Below are positions 10,122-19,755 of a stretch of 64,000 nt of DNA, one piece after another. Location: positions 1,439,395 through 1,503,394 of the forward strand of contig NZ_LT707408.1 in the NCBI RefSeq assembly GCF_900156875.1, in the 5' to 3' direction. The stretch comes from Robertmurraya dakarensis. GTDB taxonomy: Bacteria > Bacillota > Bacilli > Bacillales > Cytobacillaceae. The notes below the pieces were generated by a model. That model did no database searches and was not told the DNA's origin. It saw only the letters and a program-made list of their open reading frames with translations. How positions within the stretch are numbered: position 1 is the first letter of the stretch; the number at the start of each line of letters is the position of its first letter. The translations under genes were made by a program, and so were the position numbers.

Positions 10122-10166
10122 TCCATATTAATTGTTCTTAATATGGAATGGTATGAAAACTCATAC
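10122..10166. promoter_or_regulatory. Two adjacent inverted repeats upstream of the carboxylase cluster
   Basis: TCCATATTAA (10122-10131) and TTAATATGGA (10138-10147) form a perfect 10-bp inverted repeat with a 6-base spacer. GTATGA (10151-10156) and TCATAC (10161-10166) form a second one. Both lie 50-95 bases before the carboxyltransferase start, where an operator would be. Apart from these repeats, the rest of the 320-base gap (9896-10215) shows only AT-rich sequence. Confidence 0.45.
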
Positions 10167-10215
10167 TTTATTAATGTTAAAGTGGTTTAAAAGTATTTAT
10201 TAGGAGGAAGTTATT

Positions 10216-11823
10216 TTGAATTCAGAAACATTTCGTGACGAGAACAAAGATAAAACCCAAGAAAATCGAATTAGAAGATTGATGGATGAGCTGCTAGTCA
10301 AAAGTGATGCATTATTGGATGAACAAAGACCTGATGCAGTGCTGAAACAGCACAGTAAAGGAAAGTTAACTGCTAGAGAAAGAATTGAACTACTTTTCGA
10401 TCAAGGAACTTTTATTGAGATAGGCAAGTTTGTACAAAATATTGGAATGGAGACTATGCAGGGTATAGATACACCTGCTGATGGAATCATTACGGGTATA
10501 GGAGAAGTCGATGGTCGAACTGTTGCAGTTAGTGCCAGTGACTATACGGTAATGGGTGGCTCGATGGGGAAAATTGGTTTAGAGAAACAAGCACGTATTA
10601 TTAAAATTGCCAAAGAAGCGGGGTATCCTTTAATCTTCCTCATGGAGGGAGGAGGACATCGAATTCAGGAGGGGCTGGATTCACGTGAGTTCGCAAGGGG
10701 TTCTTCGGGATCATCATTTGTTGATTTATCTTTAATGTCGGGGTGGGTGCCATTAATTGGAGCAATAATGGGTCCAGGTTTTGCAGGTCCTTCAAATTTT
10801 GCATCCTTATGTGATTTCATTCCGATGGTTGAGGGGTCAACAATGGGGATAGCTGGTCCCAAATTGGTGAAGGCAGCCCTAGGGGAAGATCTAACAAAAG
10901 AGGAATTGGGGGGAGCTGCATTTCATACTAAGGTATCAGGCATGGCGGACTTGACTGTGAAAAATGATGAAGAATGTATTAAGGAAATAAAAAAATATTT
11001 AAGTTATCTCCCTTCAAACGCAAAGGCAACTCCACTACAAATTCCTTGTAATCAGCCCTTGAACAATGTTGATCAATCCTTACTAAAATTACTCCCAAAG
11101 TCTACAAATCAAGCCTATGATATGAGGAAAATATTAGATTTAATATTTGATCATAATAGTGTATATGAAATTAAACCTCAGTTTGCAAAGAATATTATTA
11201 CAGCTTTTGCTCGAATTAATGGTAAAGCAGTTGGTATTGTGGCAAATCAAACGCGTTATATGGGCGGGATACTAGATTCTGCAGCATGTACAAAGGCTTC
11301 GAGGTTCGTTAGCTTATGTGATGCTTTCCATCTTCCGTTAATCTCCTTTATTGATGTTGCTGGTTTCTTACCAGGAAGCGCTTCAGAGAAGGCTGGATTA
11401 GTTAGAAAATCTGCCAAACTATTATACGAGTTTGCACAAGCAACTGTCCCGAAGGTTTCAGTTACCGTTGGTAAAGGATATGGCTTAGCCTATTTTGCTA
11501 TGATGGGTGGCAGAACTCTTCAATCTAACTATTCCATAGCATGGCCTACTGCAGAAATTTGTGCAATGGGAATTGAAGGAGCAGTTGATGTTGCCTATTA
11601 TCGTGACTATGAGGCAGCAGATGACCCTGTTCAAAGAAGAAAGCAATTAATTGATAAATTCCGTTCCCAAATTGGTGCGATTCGTGGTGCAGAGGGCTTT
11701 GGCGTCGATGATGTAATTAATCCTTTAGACACAAGATTGCTTATTGCTAAAACTCTTGAGCGTCTACCTGAAAAACTTCTTAAAGAAGTCCCTCCACGAA
11801 AACACGGCATCATTCCAATTTAA
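10216..11823 (+). CDS. Acyl-CoA carboxylase, carboxyltransferase subunit
   Basis: A 535-residue crotonase-fold carboxyltransferase of the propionyl-CoA/methylcrotonyl-CoA carboxylase beta type. Such enzymes move CO2 from carboxybiotin to an acyl-CoA. Visible features are the N-terminal GKLTARERIELLFD, the oxyanion glycines in PLIFLMEGGGHR and MGGSMG, and in the second half FIDVAGFLPGSASEKAG and GKGYGLAYFAMMGG. It starts at TTG after AGGAGG. A biotin carrier protein follows at 11940, but no biotin carboxylase is encoded in the cluster, so that subunit must come from elsewhere or the reaction runs differently. The acyl-CoA is unknown; the neighbouring ligases and TRAP transporter suggest an imported acid. 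Confidence 0.85.
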   Translation: MNSETFRDENKDKTQENRIRRLMDELLVKSDALLDEQRPDAVLKQHSKGKLTARERIELLFDQGTFIEIGKFVQNIGMETMQGIDTPADGIITGIGEVDGRTVAVSASDYTVMGGSMGKIGLEKQARIIKIAKEAGYPLIFLMEGGGHRIQEGLDSREFARGSSGSSFVDLSLMSGWVPLIGAIMGPGFAGPSNFASLCDFIPMVEGSTMGIAGPKLVKAALGEDLTKEELGGAAFHTKVSGMADLTVKNDEECIKEIKKYLSYLPSNAKATPLQIPCNQPLNNVDQSLLKLLPKSTNQAYDMRKILDLIFDHNSVYEIKPQFAKNIITAFARINGKAVGIVANQTRYMGGILDSAACTKASRFVSLCDAFHLPLISFIDVAGFLPGSASEKAGLVRKSAKLLYEFAQATVPKVSVTVGKGYGLAYFAMMGGRTLQSNYSIAWPTAEICAMGIEGAVDVAYYRDYEAADDPVQRRKQLIDKFRSQIGAIRGAEGFGVDDVINPLDTRLLIAKTLERLPEKLLKEVPPRKHGIIPI

Positions 11824-11939
11824 GAATTAATGTTGTATAAAAACCAAACAAGAAGGGGGTAAGATAGTCAGAAATAGCGAGTTAGATTTCTCAAAGTATT
11901 ACTGGGAACTAGTCAACTTAATACAAGGAGAGGGCAAAA

Positions 11940-12152
11940 ATGGAGAAGATTTTATCAATGATGGCAGGTAGTGTATGGAAAATTCATGTTCAAGCTGGGG
12001 ATAGGGTTGAGGAGGGACAACAAGTAATCATTCTTGAATCAATGAAAATGGAGATACCGATTGAAGCGGAAACAAGTGGTATAGTAAGACAAGTAATGGT
12101 TAGTGAGGGGGATTTTGTTAATGAAGGAGCTATTTTAATAGAATTAGAGTAA
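11940..12152 (+). CDS. Biotin/lipoyl attachment carrier protein (stand-alone BCCP)
   Basis: A 70-residue single biotinyl domain. The biotin-accepting lysine is in ESMKMEI, near residue 36, flanked by the two half-barrel repeats typical of the domain (AGDRVEEGQ and SEGDFVNEG). It starts at ATG after AAGGAGAGGG. It lies between the carboxyltransferase and an acyl-CoA ligase, so it most likely carries CO2 for that carboxyltransferase. The lack of the Ala/Pro-rich linker region of AccB shows it is a minimal carrier, similar to those of secondary acyl-CoA carboxylases. Confidence 0.9.
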   Translation: MEKILSMMAGSVWKIHVQAGDRVEEGQQVIILESMKMEIPIEAETSGIVRQVMVSEGDFVNEGAILIELE

Positions 12153-12218
12153 ATGTTCTTTTATTTCTCTAATTATAGGAGTTGAGTAATAAAATAAATT
12201 AGAAAAGAGGTACGTAAA

Positions 12219-13790
12219 TTGGCTAAGTATCAAGGGCAGCTTTTGATGGGAAATGCTCCGAGGTTTTATTCAAATAAATTTCATTGGAAAGATAAAATAG
12301 CAATTATTGATGAAGAGAGCCAAATTACTTGGCAGCAACTAAACACAAGAGTTAATAAACTGGCAAATCGTTTATTGAGGTTAGGGATTAAGAAAGATGA
12401 TAAAGTTGCAATTTTATTATATTCTCGAATCGAATACGTTGAAATTCTATATGCACTAGGAAAAATTGGAGCTGTGGCGGTAAATTTAAATTATAACTAC
12501 ACTCCAAGGGAATTGGAGTATACCCTTAATTTTTCAGATGTTGTTAAGATTTTTGTGTCTAAGGATTTTATCTCCAACTTAATGACAGCAATTAAAGATA
12601 TAGAGAGAATTAATAACCAGGATATAATTTTACTTGATGACGGCGACCGTGCAATTCATCAATATGAGAAACTAATTACTGACAGCGTAAGTGATGAACC
12701 AGATGTTGAGGTACTAGAAAGTGATCCATTTTATATAGCCTTCACAGGTGGTACTACTGGTCCCCCTAAAGCAGCGGTTATACGACATAGAAATATATTC
12801 CAGTCCCATTTTGGGATGTCAGTGGATTATAAAATTAATGATAAAGATATTTATTTATCAAGTGGGCCCTTTTATCATGGCTTGAGCTTTGTCTTTGGGT
12901 TAGCTACCTTACAATTTGGTGGTACTCTCGTTATGTTGAAGAAATTTGATGCTGAAAAGGTATTGCAAATGATCCAAAAACATAAGGTTACTTTCTCAGC
13001 AATGGTTCCAACTATGTACAATATGATTATAAATACTCCGGGAAAAGAAAAGTATAATATTTCATCTATTAGGTTAATAATTAGTGCCGGTTCTCCCTTA
13101 TTGTCTAATACAAAGAATGCTATAATTGAATTTTTTAAAAACGCTGAGATCTGTGAGCAATTCTCTGCTACCGAAGGAGGACCATACACAATATTGAAGC
13201 ACCAGGATATAATGAGAAAGCATCGTTGTTGTGGGGAGCCAGCATTTGGAGTGGAAATAAAGTTGTTAGATGATAAAGGTAATGAAGTCCCTGCAGGTGA
13301 AATAGGTGAATTCTATAAGAAAGGAAATATTACTGGGGGAGAGTATTATAAAAATTCTAAAGCCACAGCTGATTTAAAAAAGGGAGATTGGGTTAGAAGT
13401 GGTGATATGGGCTATAAGGACGAAGAAGGGTATTTTTATGTAGTTGACCGAAAAAAAGACATGATCATAAGCGGAGGGGTAAATATTTTCCCTTCAGAAA
13501 TTGAGGACATCATACAAAATCATTCAAAAGTAAAAGAGGTAGCTGTTATTGGTGTGCCAGACGAGCATTGGGGAGAGTCAATTAAAGCAATTGTGGTTAA
13601 GAAAGATGAATCGGTGAACGACGAGGAGCTAGAAAATGAACTACTAGAGCTTTGTAAGGTTAGTTTAATAAAGTATAAAAAACCACGATCTTTTGAGTTT
13701 TGGGATGAATTGCCTAAAAGTGGTGCTGGTAAAATTTTAAAACGTAAGATTCGAGACATGTACTGGAAAGATATTGAGGAGAGAGTTTAA
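12219..13790 (+). CDS. AMP-dependent acyl-CoA ligase
   Basis: A 523-residue adenylate-forming enzyme that activates a carboxylic acid to its CoA thioester. The P-loop-like motif FTGGTTGPPKA is near residue 180, the FSATEGGPY segment occupies the A5 position, and SGDMGYKDEEGYFYVVDRKKDMI spans A7-A8. The catalytic lysine is in SGAGKILKRKI near the C-terminus. It starts at TTG after AAAGAGG. The neighbours (carboxyltransferase, biotin carrier, TRAP transporter) suggest it activates the acid that the transporter brings in. No substrate can be assigned. Confidence 0.88.
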   Translation: MAKYQGQLLMGNAPRFYSNKFHWKDKIAIIDEESQITWQQLNTRVNKLANRLLRLGIKKDDKVAILLYSRIEYVEILYALGKIGAVAVNLNYNYTPRELEYTLNFSDVVKIFVSKDFISNLMTAIKDIERINNQDIILLDDGDRAIHQYEKLITDSVSDEPDVEVLESDPFYIAFTGGTTGPPKAAVIRHRNIFQSHFGMSVDYKINDKDIYLSSGPFYHGLSFVFGLATLQFGGTLVMLKKFDAEKVLQMIQKHKVTFSAMVPTMYNMIINTPGKEKYNISSIRLIISAGSPLLSNTKNAIIEFFKNAEICEQFSATEGGPYTILKHQDIMRKHRCCGEPAFGVEIKLLDDKGNEVPAGEIGEFYKKGNITGGEYYKNSKATADLKKGDWVRSGDMGYKDEEGYFYVVDRKKDMIISGGVNIFPSEIEDIIQNHSKVKEVAVIGVPDEHWGESIKAIVVKKDESVNDEELENELLELCKVSLIKYKKPRSFEFWDELPKSGAGKILKRKIRDMYWKDIEERV

Positions 13791-13935
13791 ACCAGTTTAC
13801 TGAGGTATTTTAATTAGAAGTTAAATTTTCTGAATATTATGAAAAATAAAGATCCTTGCGCTAATTAAGGCCTATAACCTGATATTTTCTAATAATTTAT
13901 TAGGTTAATTGACTAAAATGAAATGGGGAGAGAAA

Positions 13936-15027
13936 ATGAATAAAAAATTTCGTATGAAGGCATTTATTTTTTTCTTATTTGTATTGTTGTTAACTGCGTG
14001 TAGTAGTAGTGAAGATGAGACCACAGAAAATAGTTCTGTCAATTCGAAATCATCAGAAAAACAAATCGAAATTATTATGGGAACACCCCACTCCACATCT
14101 CATCATGCACATAAGAATGTTTATACTCCATGGGTGGATTTAGTAGAAGAAAAAACAAATGGTAAAGCTTTTGTTTCATATCATCCGAATGGAACATTGG
14201 GTAAGCCGGCAAATACAATGACAGACGCTGGGAGTGGTGTTTACGACGTTGGTATAGTGGCACTAGGGTATGAATTTGATAGCACCTTATTTCCATATAC
14301 AGTATTAACTTTGCCCTTCGCTTTTCCAGACATAGATGTTGCGAAAAAGGTTATTGATAAATACGTGCAGGGTCATCAAGACGATGTTAACCTTGACAAG
14401 GTTATTAGCTTAGGTGGTTTCACTCCTACGGATCCTTATATTATTCAGAGTACTAAACCAATAAAAACGGTTGAAGATGTAAAAGGGATGAAAATATTTG
14501 TTCCCGGGGATACGGTAGCAGAAATAGTCAAAGGATGGGGAGCAACACCTGTTAGTTTAGCTACCGAAGAGCTATATCAGTCTTTAGAACGTGGGGTAAT
14601 TGATGCTGCGGTTAATTCAGCTGCCAATTCTGTTTCATGGAAGGTCCATGAGGTAGCTCCTTATATAGTTGATATTAGCATTAGTAATAACCCGGTTAGT
14701 ATGGTAATGAATAAGACCCTGTATGACAGCCTTCCTGACGATGTGAAGAAAATCTTTGATAATGAGTTAATTGATTTTATGCCTAATGCATTTTTTGAAA
14801 GCTATCACAAGGAAATTGATAGAGCCATGAACGAATTTAAGGAAAGTGGAGCTGAAATATCAAAGCTTTCTCCAGAGGAATATGCAAAGTTTATGAAGCC
14901 CGCAAAAGGTGTCTGGGATGCGTGGGTAGAGGAAGCTAATCAAAAAGGATATGATGGTAATCAGCTTATGTCTGACTTTATAGAAACTCTCGAATCAGAG
15001 GGAGTGGTTATTCCTTTTGAAATGTAA
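13936..15027 (+). CDS. TRAP transporter solute-binding lipoprotein, DctP family
   Basis: A 363-residue extracytoplasmic binding protein. A lipoprotein signal (MNKKFRMKAFIFF... with lipobox LLTAC) ends at a cysteine near residue 22, followed by a Ser-rich linker. The mature part has DctP-family features such as GTPHSTSHHAHK near its start and TPVSLATEELYQSLERGVIDA. The ATG at 13936 follows GGGGAGAG; the longer in-frame TTG at 13909 has no ribosome binding site. Two membrane subunits follow at 15203 and 15704. TRAP systems use an ion gradient to import organic acids. Confidence 0.9.
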   Translation: MNKKFRMKAFIFFLFVLLLTACSSSEDETTENSSVNSKSSEKQIEIIMGTPHSTSHHAHKNVYTPWVDLVEEKTNGKAFVSYHPNGTLGKPANTMTDAGSGVYDVGIVALGYEFDSTLFPYTVLTLPFAFPDIDVAKKVIDKYVQGHQDDVNLDKVISLGGFTPTDPYIIQSTKPIKTVEDVKGMKIFVPGDTVAEIVKGWGATPVSLATEELYQSLERGVIDAAVNSAANSVSWKVHEVAPYIVDISISNNPVSMVMNKTLYDSLPDDVKKIFDNELIDFMPNAFFESYHKEIDRAMNEFKESGAEISKLSPEEYAKFMKPAKGVWDAWVEEANQKGYDGNQLMSDFIETLESEGVVIPFEM

Positions 15028-15202
15028 AACGCTTTCGTATTCAATAATTATTAAATAATGCTATGCCCTCAATTATATTGCTCCCATTTGATTACGTTAG
15101 GCTGAGCCAATACTACAAGTTTAATATTATTGAGTAATAATTTGTAATTAATTGGGGGCTACTAGGAAACTTTAGATTGAAATGGAGGTTGAGATCTAAA
15201 TA

Positions 15203-15703
15203 ATGAGAAAATTAATTTGCATCATAAGTTCGATAACCAATTTTTCGTCATATGTAGGTTTTATCCTTTTGATTATTACAATGTTATTTCTTACTATTTC
15301 ATCAGCTCTTAGATCAGGTAATCATCCAATTTTGGGTGATGTAGAAATTACTTCTTTATTAATGGTCTGTATAATTTTCTTTGGAATCCCTTATACTCAA
15401 TCAAAGGATGCACACATAAAAATTGGTCTCTTTGCTGACCGCCTTCCTTGGTATCTCCAGAAAGTTTTAGATATCACATCGTCAATTTTAACCTTTTTCA
15501 TGGCCTCGATTATTTCCATTGTATATTATCATACCACATTGCGATATATAGAAAATCCAGAGTTTTCTGTCCTACTAAACATACCACTTCTTCCGTTTAA
15601 AATTTTGATCTTTATTTTATCTTTGTTATGGGCGGTGGAGTGTATCCTAAAATTATTTCTTGATATTTCTAAATCTAGGGAAACTTATCGAGAGGGTGAG
15701 TAG
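15203..15703 (+). CDS. TRAP transporter small permease, DctQ family
   Basis: A 166-residue membrane protein with four hydrophobic segments, the DctQ topology. It starts at ATG after GGAGGTTGAG and its TAG stop directly abuts the ATG of the large permease, which indicates translational coupling. It works with the DctP-like lipoprotein at 13936. The 175 bases between binding protein and small permease contain no visible terminator. Confidence 0.87.
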   Translation: MRKLICIISSITNFSSYVGFILLIITMLFLTISSALRSGNHPILGDVEITSLLMVCIIFFGIPYTQSKDAHIKIGLFADRLPWYLQKVLDITSSILTFFMASIISIVYYHTTLRYIENPEFSVLLNIPLLPFKILIFILSLLWAVECILKLFLDISKSRETYREGE

Positions 15704-17005
15704 ATGTCAGTTGAATATATTGGTTTATTAGTAATTCTGGTCATGTTTATACTAATGTTTTTAAGGATACCAATTGCAATTGCTATGGGGGTTCCTTCAA
15801 TCGTTGCAATTTACTTTTTAAGAGGTGAAATGGCCTTATTTGGTGCTATCGAAGCAATTGTGTGGGACCATAGTTATAACTACACCTTGACTACAATTCC
15901 CATGTTTATACTAATGGGGCAAATTCTTTACTTTACGGGAATTAGTTCTAATTTGTTTGAAATGTTTAGAAAGTTATTTGGTAGAGTTAGAGGAGCGTTA
16001 GCTATAGCAACAATTGGTGCATCGGGAGTGTTTGCTGCTTCTTCTGGTTCTAGTGTAGCTACAACAGGAACAATGGGAGTTATAGCAGCAAAAGAAATGA
16101 TTAAATCAAAGTATAATAATTCTTTAGCAGGGGGTTCTATAGCAGCAGGTGGTACTTTGGGGATTTTAATTCCTCCAAGTACGATGTTTATTATATATGG
16201 GATGCTTACAGAACAGTCAATTGGACAATTGCTTATAGCCGGAATAATACCTGGGATTCTCTTGACACTTTTTTTTATTTTTACAGTGATGATCGTAGTG
16301 TATTTTAGAAAAGACTTAGCTCCTGTAGGAGAAAAGTATAGCTGGAAAGAGAAAATAACTAGCCTACGAGCTACCGGTTGGGTGCTAATACTTTTTCTCG
16401 TGGTGATTGGAGGTATGTATACTGGTCTTTTTACTCCAACTGAATCTGCAGGTGTTGGAGCTGTAGGTGCTGCTATCATAGCGTTAATAAAAAGAAAATT
16501 AACACTAAAGAATTTACTAGGGGCGCTGGCTGATACCTTGAGAACTACAGGATTTATATTTGCTATTGTAATTGGAGCATTTTTTTTAAATTATTTATTA
16601 GCAATCACACGTGTTCCGATGCTGTTGGAAGAATTTTTAGCTAATACCTCACTACCGCCCGTTGCAATATTTGCTTGTATCATACTCATGTATATATTAT
16701 TAGGTGCAGTCATGGATGCGTTAGCGATGATTGTAGTTACAGTACCGATTGTGCTACCGATTATTGAGGCATTAGGATTCGATCTTATTTGGTTTGCTGT
16801 AATAATTGTTCTTGTGGTTGAGATGGGATTGATTACTCCACCTATTGGAATGAATTGCTTCGTTTTGAATGGCGTTGTGACTGAATATAAACTTGAGGAC
16901 ATTTTTAAAGGGGCATTACTCTTTGTCATCCCCATTATTTTTTTAATAATTTTACTTGTTATATTCCCGGAAATTGCCTTGTTTTTACCTCAGACCATGA
17001 GTTAA
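15704..17005 (+). CDS. TRAP transporter large permease, DctM family
   Basis: A 433-residue polytopic protein with about 12 hydrophobic segments, the translocating subunit of a TRAP transporter. Family motifs include the conserved glycine/alanine stretch FAASSGSSVATTGTMG, GTLGILIPPSTMFIIYG and GLITPPIGMNCFV near the C-terminus. It starts directly after the stop of the small permease. The substrate is unknown; flanking CoA ligases suggest a mono- or aromatic carboxylate rather than a C4-dicarboxylate used directly in central metabolism. Confidence 0.93.
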   Translation: MSVEYIGLLVILVMFILMFLRIPIAIAMGVPSIVAIYFLRGEMALFGAIEAIVWDHSYNYTLTTIPMFILMGQILYFTGISSNLFEMFRKLFGRVRGALAIATIGASGVFAASSGSSVATTGTMGVIAAKEMIKSKYNNSLAGGSIAAGGTLGILIPPSTMFIIYGMLTEQSIGQLLIAGIIPGILLTLFFIFTVMIVVYFRKDLAPVGEKYSWKEKITSLRATGWVLILFLVVIGGMYTGLFTPTESAGVGAVGAAIIALIKRKLTLKNLLGALADTLRTTGFIFAIVIGAFFLNYLLAITRVPMLLEEFLANTSLPPVAIFACIILMYILLGAVMDALAMIVVTVPIVLPIIEALGFDLIWFAVIIVLVVEMGLITPPIGMNCFVLNGVVTEYKLEDIFKGALLFVIPIIFLIILLVIFPEIALFLPQTMS

Positions 17006-17088
17006 ATATTCATATAAAGATAATAGTCTAGCTGTACCTAATGATAATCTATGCAAAAAATTAGAATACAAAATTAGGAGGTTACTTA

Positions 17089-18693
17089 GTGAGCAATGTT
17101 TTAGAACAAATACTAAAAAAGGAACGGATATGCCCACGAATCTTAGAGAATCATGCAGAAAAACAAGGAAATAAAGTATTACTTAAATATGAGGATAAAT
17201 GTTGGACTTATCAAGAAGTAGATACCTTAGCAAATAGAATTGGAAATCAATTTTCCAAGTTCGGCATCAATAAAGGGGATCATGTCTTAATAATGTTACC
17301 AAATGTTCCGGAATTTATTTTCGCATTCCTCGGTTTAACTAAAATAGGAGGGGTAGAGGTTCCGGTAAATACAGCTTATAAAGGTAATTTGTTAAAGCAT
17401 GTTATAAACGATTCGAAAGCAACCACAATGATTGTGCACGAAAATTATTTGGAAAATTTAAGAAATATATTACCTGATCTAAATTTTCTTAATCAGTTTT
17501 TTGTTTATGGGAATAGTAATCTAGAAAATATTAAACAAGGTTTTACTAACTGGAAAATTCGTAGTTTTAAAGAGTTGTTAGGACCTAATACTTCACGCCC
17601 CGATGTAGAATTAAAGGGCAATGATGTAATGGCTATTATGTATACATCTGGAACAACCGGCAAGTCAAAGGGAGTTGTATTGACCTATTATCATGCCTAC
17701 AGCTATATAGGATTAGAATCTAAAACTTGGTTTAAAGTAGATGACTGTTTTTATTTACCACTTCCACTCTTTCATGTTGGTGGACAGTGGGCTGGTTTTT
17801 ATACAGCAATGGCAAAAGGTGCTCAGGTTGCTTTGTTCCCGAAATTTTCCAGATCTAGATTTTGGGAGCATATAAATGAATACGGATGTACAGTTACATT
17901 ACTACTGGGGGCAATGGCGAATTTTTTATGGGAGCAGCCCGAGCGTGATAATGACGGTCAAAATCCTCTTAGGGTAGTAACTATGGTCCCTTTAATTGAG
18001 AACTTTGAAATGTTTGCAAAACGATTTCAGTTACAGATTGCTACGTCATATGGTTCAACGGAATCTAGTATGCCAATTCATACATTTCCTATTCCTAATA
18101 CAGTGACATCAGCTAGTTACTGTGGAAAGGTTCGGTGTGATTATGAAATTCAAGTTGTAGATGAAAACGATAATCCCTTACCGCCTGGAAAAATTGGAGA
18201 AGTATGTGTACGACCAAAAATTCCATGGACGATAATGTCAGGATACTATAATTTACCCGCTGAAACATTAAAGTCATGGAGGAATTTATGGTTTCATACA
18301 GGGGATGCAATGTATTATGACGAGGAAGGAAACTACTATTTTGTGGACCGTGTAAATGATTCCATTCGTCGAAGAGGAGAAAATATTTCATCTGCTGAAG
18401 TGGAGGCTGAGGTTTTGAGCCATCCTTATATATTTGAAGCAGCTGCTGTAGCGGTCCCTTCGGAATATTCTGAGGACGAAATTAAAATAGTTGTTGTGTT
18501 TAAGCCGGACTGTTATTTGGATCACAAGGATCTACATCTTTATTTAAAGGGCAGAATGCCTTATTTTATGGTTCCACGCTATATTGAGTATAAAACAAGT
18601 ATATTGAAAACACCGACTGAAAAGATTAGGAAGAATATATTAAGACAAGAGGGAATTACCTCTAACACTTGGGACAGTCAAGTTTTTGAATAG
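17089..18693 (+). CDS. AMP-dependent acyl-CoA ligase, CaiC-like
   Basis: A 534-residue adenylate-forming enzyme that resembles crotonobetaine/carnitine-CoA ligase in overall pattern. The ATP motif MYTSGTTGKSKG is near residue 185, ATSYGSTES at the A5 position, HTGDAMYYDEEGNYYFVDR at A7, and RRRGENISSAEVE at A8. The usual A10 is replaced by TPTEKIRKNIL with the lysine kept. It starts at GTG after TAGGAGGT. It is the last gene of the carboxylate module and the second ligase in it, so it may act on a different or shorter acid than the ligase at 12219. No carnitine genes accompany it, so the carnitine label is not supported. Confidence 0.85.
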   Translation: MSNVLEQILKKERICPRILENHAEKQGNKVLLKYEDKCWTYQEVDTLANRIGNQFSKFGINKGDHVLIMLPNVPEFIFAFLGLTKIGGVEVPVNTAYKGNLLKHVINDSKATTMIVHENYLENLRNILPDLNFLNQFFVYGNSNLENIKQGFTNWKIRSFKELLGPNTSRPDVELKGNDVMAIMYTSGTTGKSKGVVLTYYHAYSYIGLESKTWFKVDDCFYLPLPLFHVGGQWAGFYTAMAKGAQVALFPKFSRSRFWEHINEYGCTVTLLLGAMANFLWEQPERDNDGQNPLRVVTMVPLIENFEMFAKRFQLQIATSYGSTESSMPIHTFPIPNTVTSASYCGKVRCDYEIQVVDENDNPLPPGKIGEVCVRPKIPWTIMSGYYNLPAETLKSWRNLWFHTGDAMYYDEEGNYYFVDRVNDSIRRRGENISSAEVEAEVLSHPYIFEAAAVAVPSEYSEDEIKIVVVFKPDCYLDHKDLHLYLKGRMPYFMVPRYIEYKTSILKTPTEKIRKNILRQEGITSNTWDSQVFE

Positions 18694-18716
18694 CTAAAGC
18701 TAGTTTATTAAATTAA

Positions 18717-18748
18717 AAATTGCTCTTGCATCGCAAGAGCAATTTTTG
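18717..18748. terminator. Strong terminator, possibly bidirectional
   Basis: AAATTGCTCTTGC (18717-18729) pairs perfectly with GCAAGAGCAATTT (18733-18745) around a 3-base loop, with Ts after it and As before it. It separates the ligase from the convergent metallo-hydrolase gene. Confidence 0.92.
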
Positions 18749-18783
18749 CTGTATTAATGAAAGTAATTGAGCGGCTTTTATAA

Positions 18784-19755
18784 TTATATTTTACACGCAC
18801 TAGTAACTGAATATTGCCAAATACCATGAAGAAGGTCTTTCTGGATTTTCTGTTTGTGCTCCAGGTAATCTAAATGACCGATAATTTCTGACATAACTAG
18901 GGAAAATTGCTGTTCGTAGATTTTTTTATAATTGACTTCGGCGAGTCCATTTGCCGTGGTAATACCTGATTTAATTTGATTGAGCAGTCGCTCAGCTTTT
19001 TCCTCTGTACGTTCCAGTCTTTTTTTGATTAACGGATTAGGGTTATTAATTATTTTACCATGCCCGGAGTAGACTCGATCAACATTTAGGGACATGCATT
19101 TGGATAAAGAGTCATTGTGCTGGATAAGAGATGGCAGTTTATTGCCATGTTCGTCAGGTTCAACCAGTGCATTGCTTGATATATGTTCAATGAGCAAATC
19201 ACCAGCAATTAATTGATTGCCTGTTTTATCTAGAAAAGCAAGTTGATCTGGGGCATGCCCTGGAACTTGGATGACTTCAAAGTTGAGCAGTGTCGGCTCA
19301 GTTATCCCAATAACATCTGCCTGCATGGCTTTCTTTTGATTGTTTCGAATTGCTTTATGTAAATAAGCAATTTGTTTTTCTCCCTTTTCACCGCAATCAT
19401 TTGAACGATATAAATTCGAAAAGAACTCTACCCTCATTTCAAAAAAGGCCTTATCTCTTTTTAATCTGGGAATGGAGAGCGGGGAAGCGTAGACAGGGAT
19501 CGGATGTTTCGAAACAATTCTGTCTACCAATCCAACATGATCAACATGATGATGGGTAAGGATGATTTCCGTAAGGTCACGTAACTGAAGATTGTTGTTT
19601 TCAAGCGTACTTATTAATGCATTCCAACATTGTTCGTCGTTATATCCGCCATCAATTAATGTTAAAGACTTATTTTGCTTAATTAAGTAGAAATTTACCG
19701 TTTTTAAATCAAATTTAACTGGAACTAAGATTGGAATAATCTCGATGACTGCCAA
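18784..19755 (-). CDS. Metallo-beta-lactamase-fold hydrolase
   Basis: A 323-residue MBL-fold protein. The metal motif LTHHHVDHVG (H-x-H-x-D-H) lies near residue 70. A second histidine is in QVPGHAPDQLAF and the bridging aspartate in LIAGDLLI, followed by a helical C-terminal extension of about 100 residues. This glyoxalase II-like set of ligands is seen in thioesterase, lactonase and lyase subgroups. The TTG at 19755 is chosen because it sits 6 bases after GAGGTG; the longer GTG at 19764 overlaps that site. It is monocistronic. The substrate is unknown. Confidence 0.85.
   Translation of the reverse strand: MAVIEIIPILVPVKFDLKTVNFYLIKQNKSLTLIDGGYNDEQCWNALISTLENNNLQLRDLTEIILTHHHVDHVGLVDRIVSKHPIPVYASPLSIPRLKRDKAFFEMRVEFFSNLYRSNDCGEKGEKQIAYLHKAIRNNQKKAMQADVIGITEPTLLNFEVIQVPGHAPDQLAFLDKTGNQLIAGDLLIEHISSNALVEPDEHGNKLPSLIQHNDSLSKCMSLNVDRVYSGHGKIINNPNPLIKKRLERTEEKAERLLNQIKSGITTANGLAEVNYKKIYEQQFSLVMSEIIGHLDYLEHKQKIQKDLLHGIWQYSVTSACKI

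Noticed and set aside
15028-15050. A cre site after the DctP gene (AAACGCTTTCG).
   Set aside because: It has at least three mismatches to the consensus and lies inside the transcript.
17089-18693. Carnitine metabolism role for the CaiC-like ligase.
   Set aside because: No carnitine transferase, dehydrogenase or betaine transporter genes accompany it.
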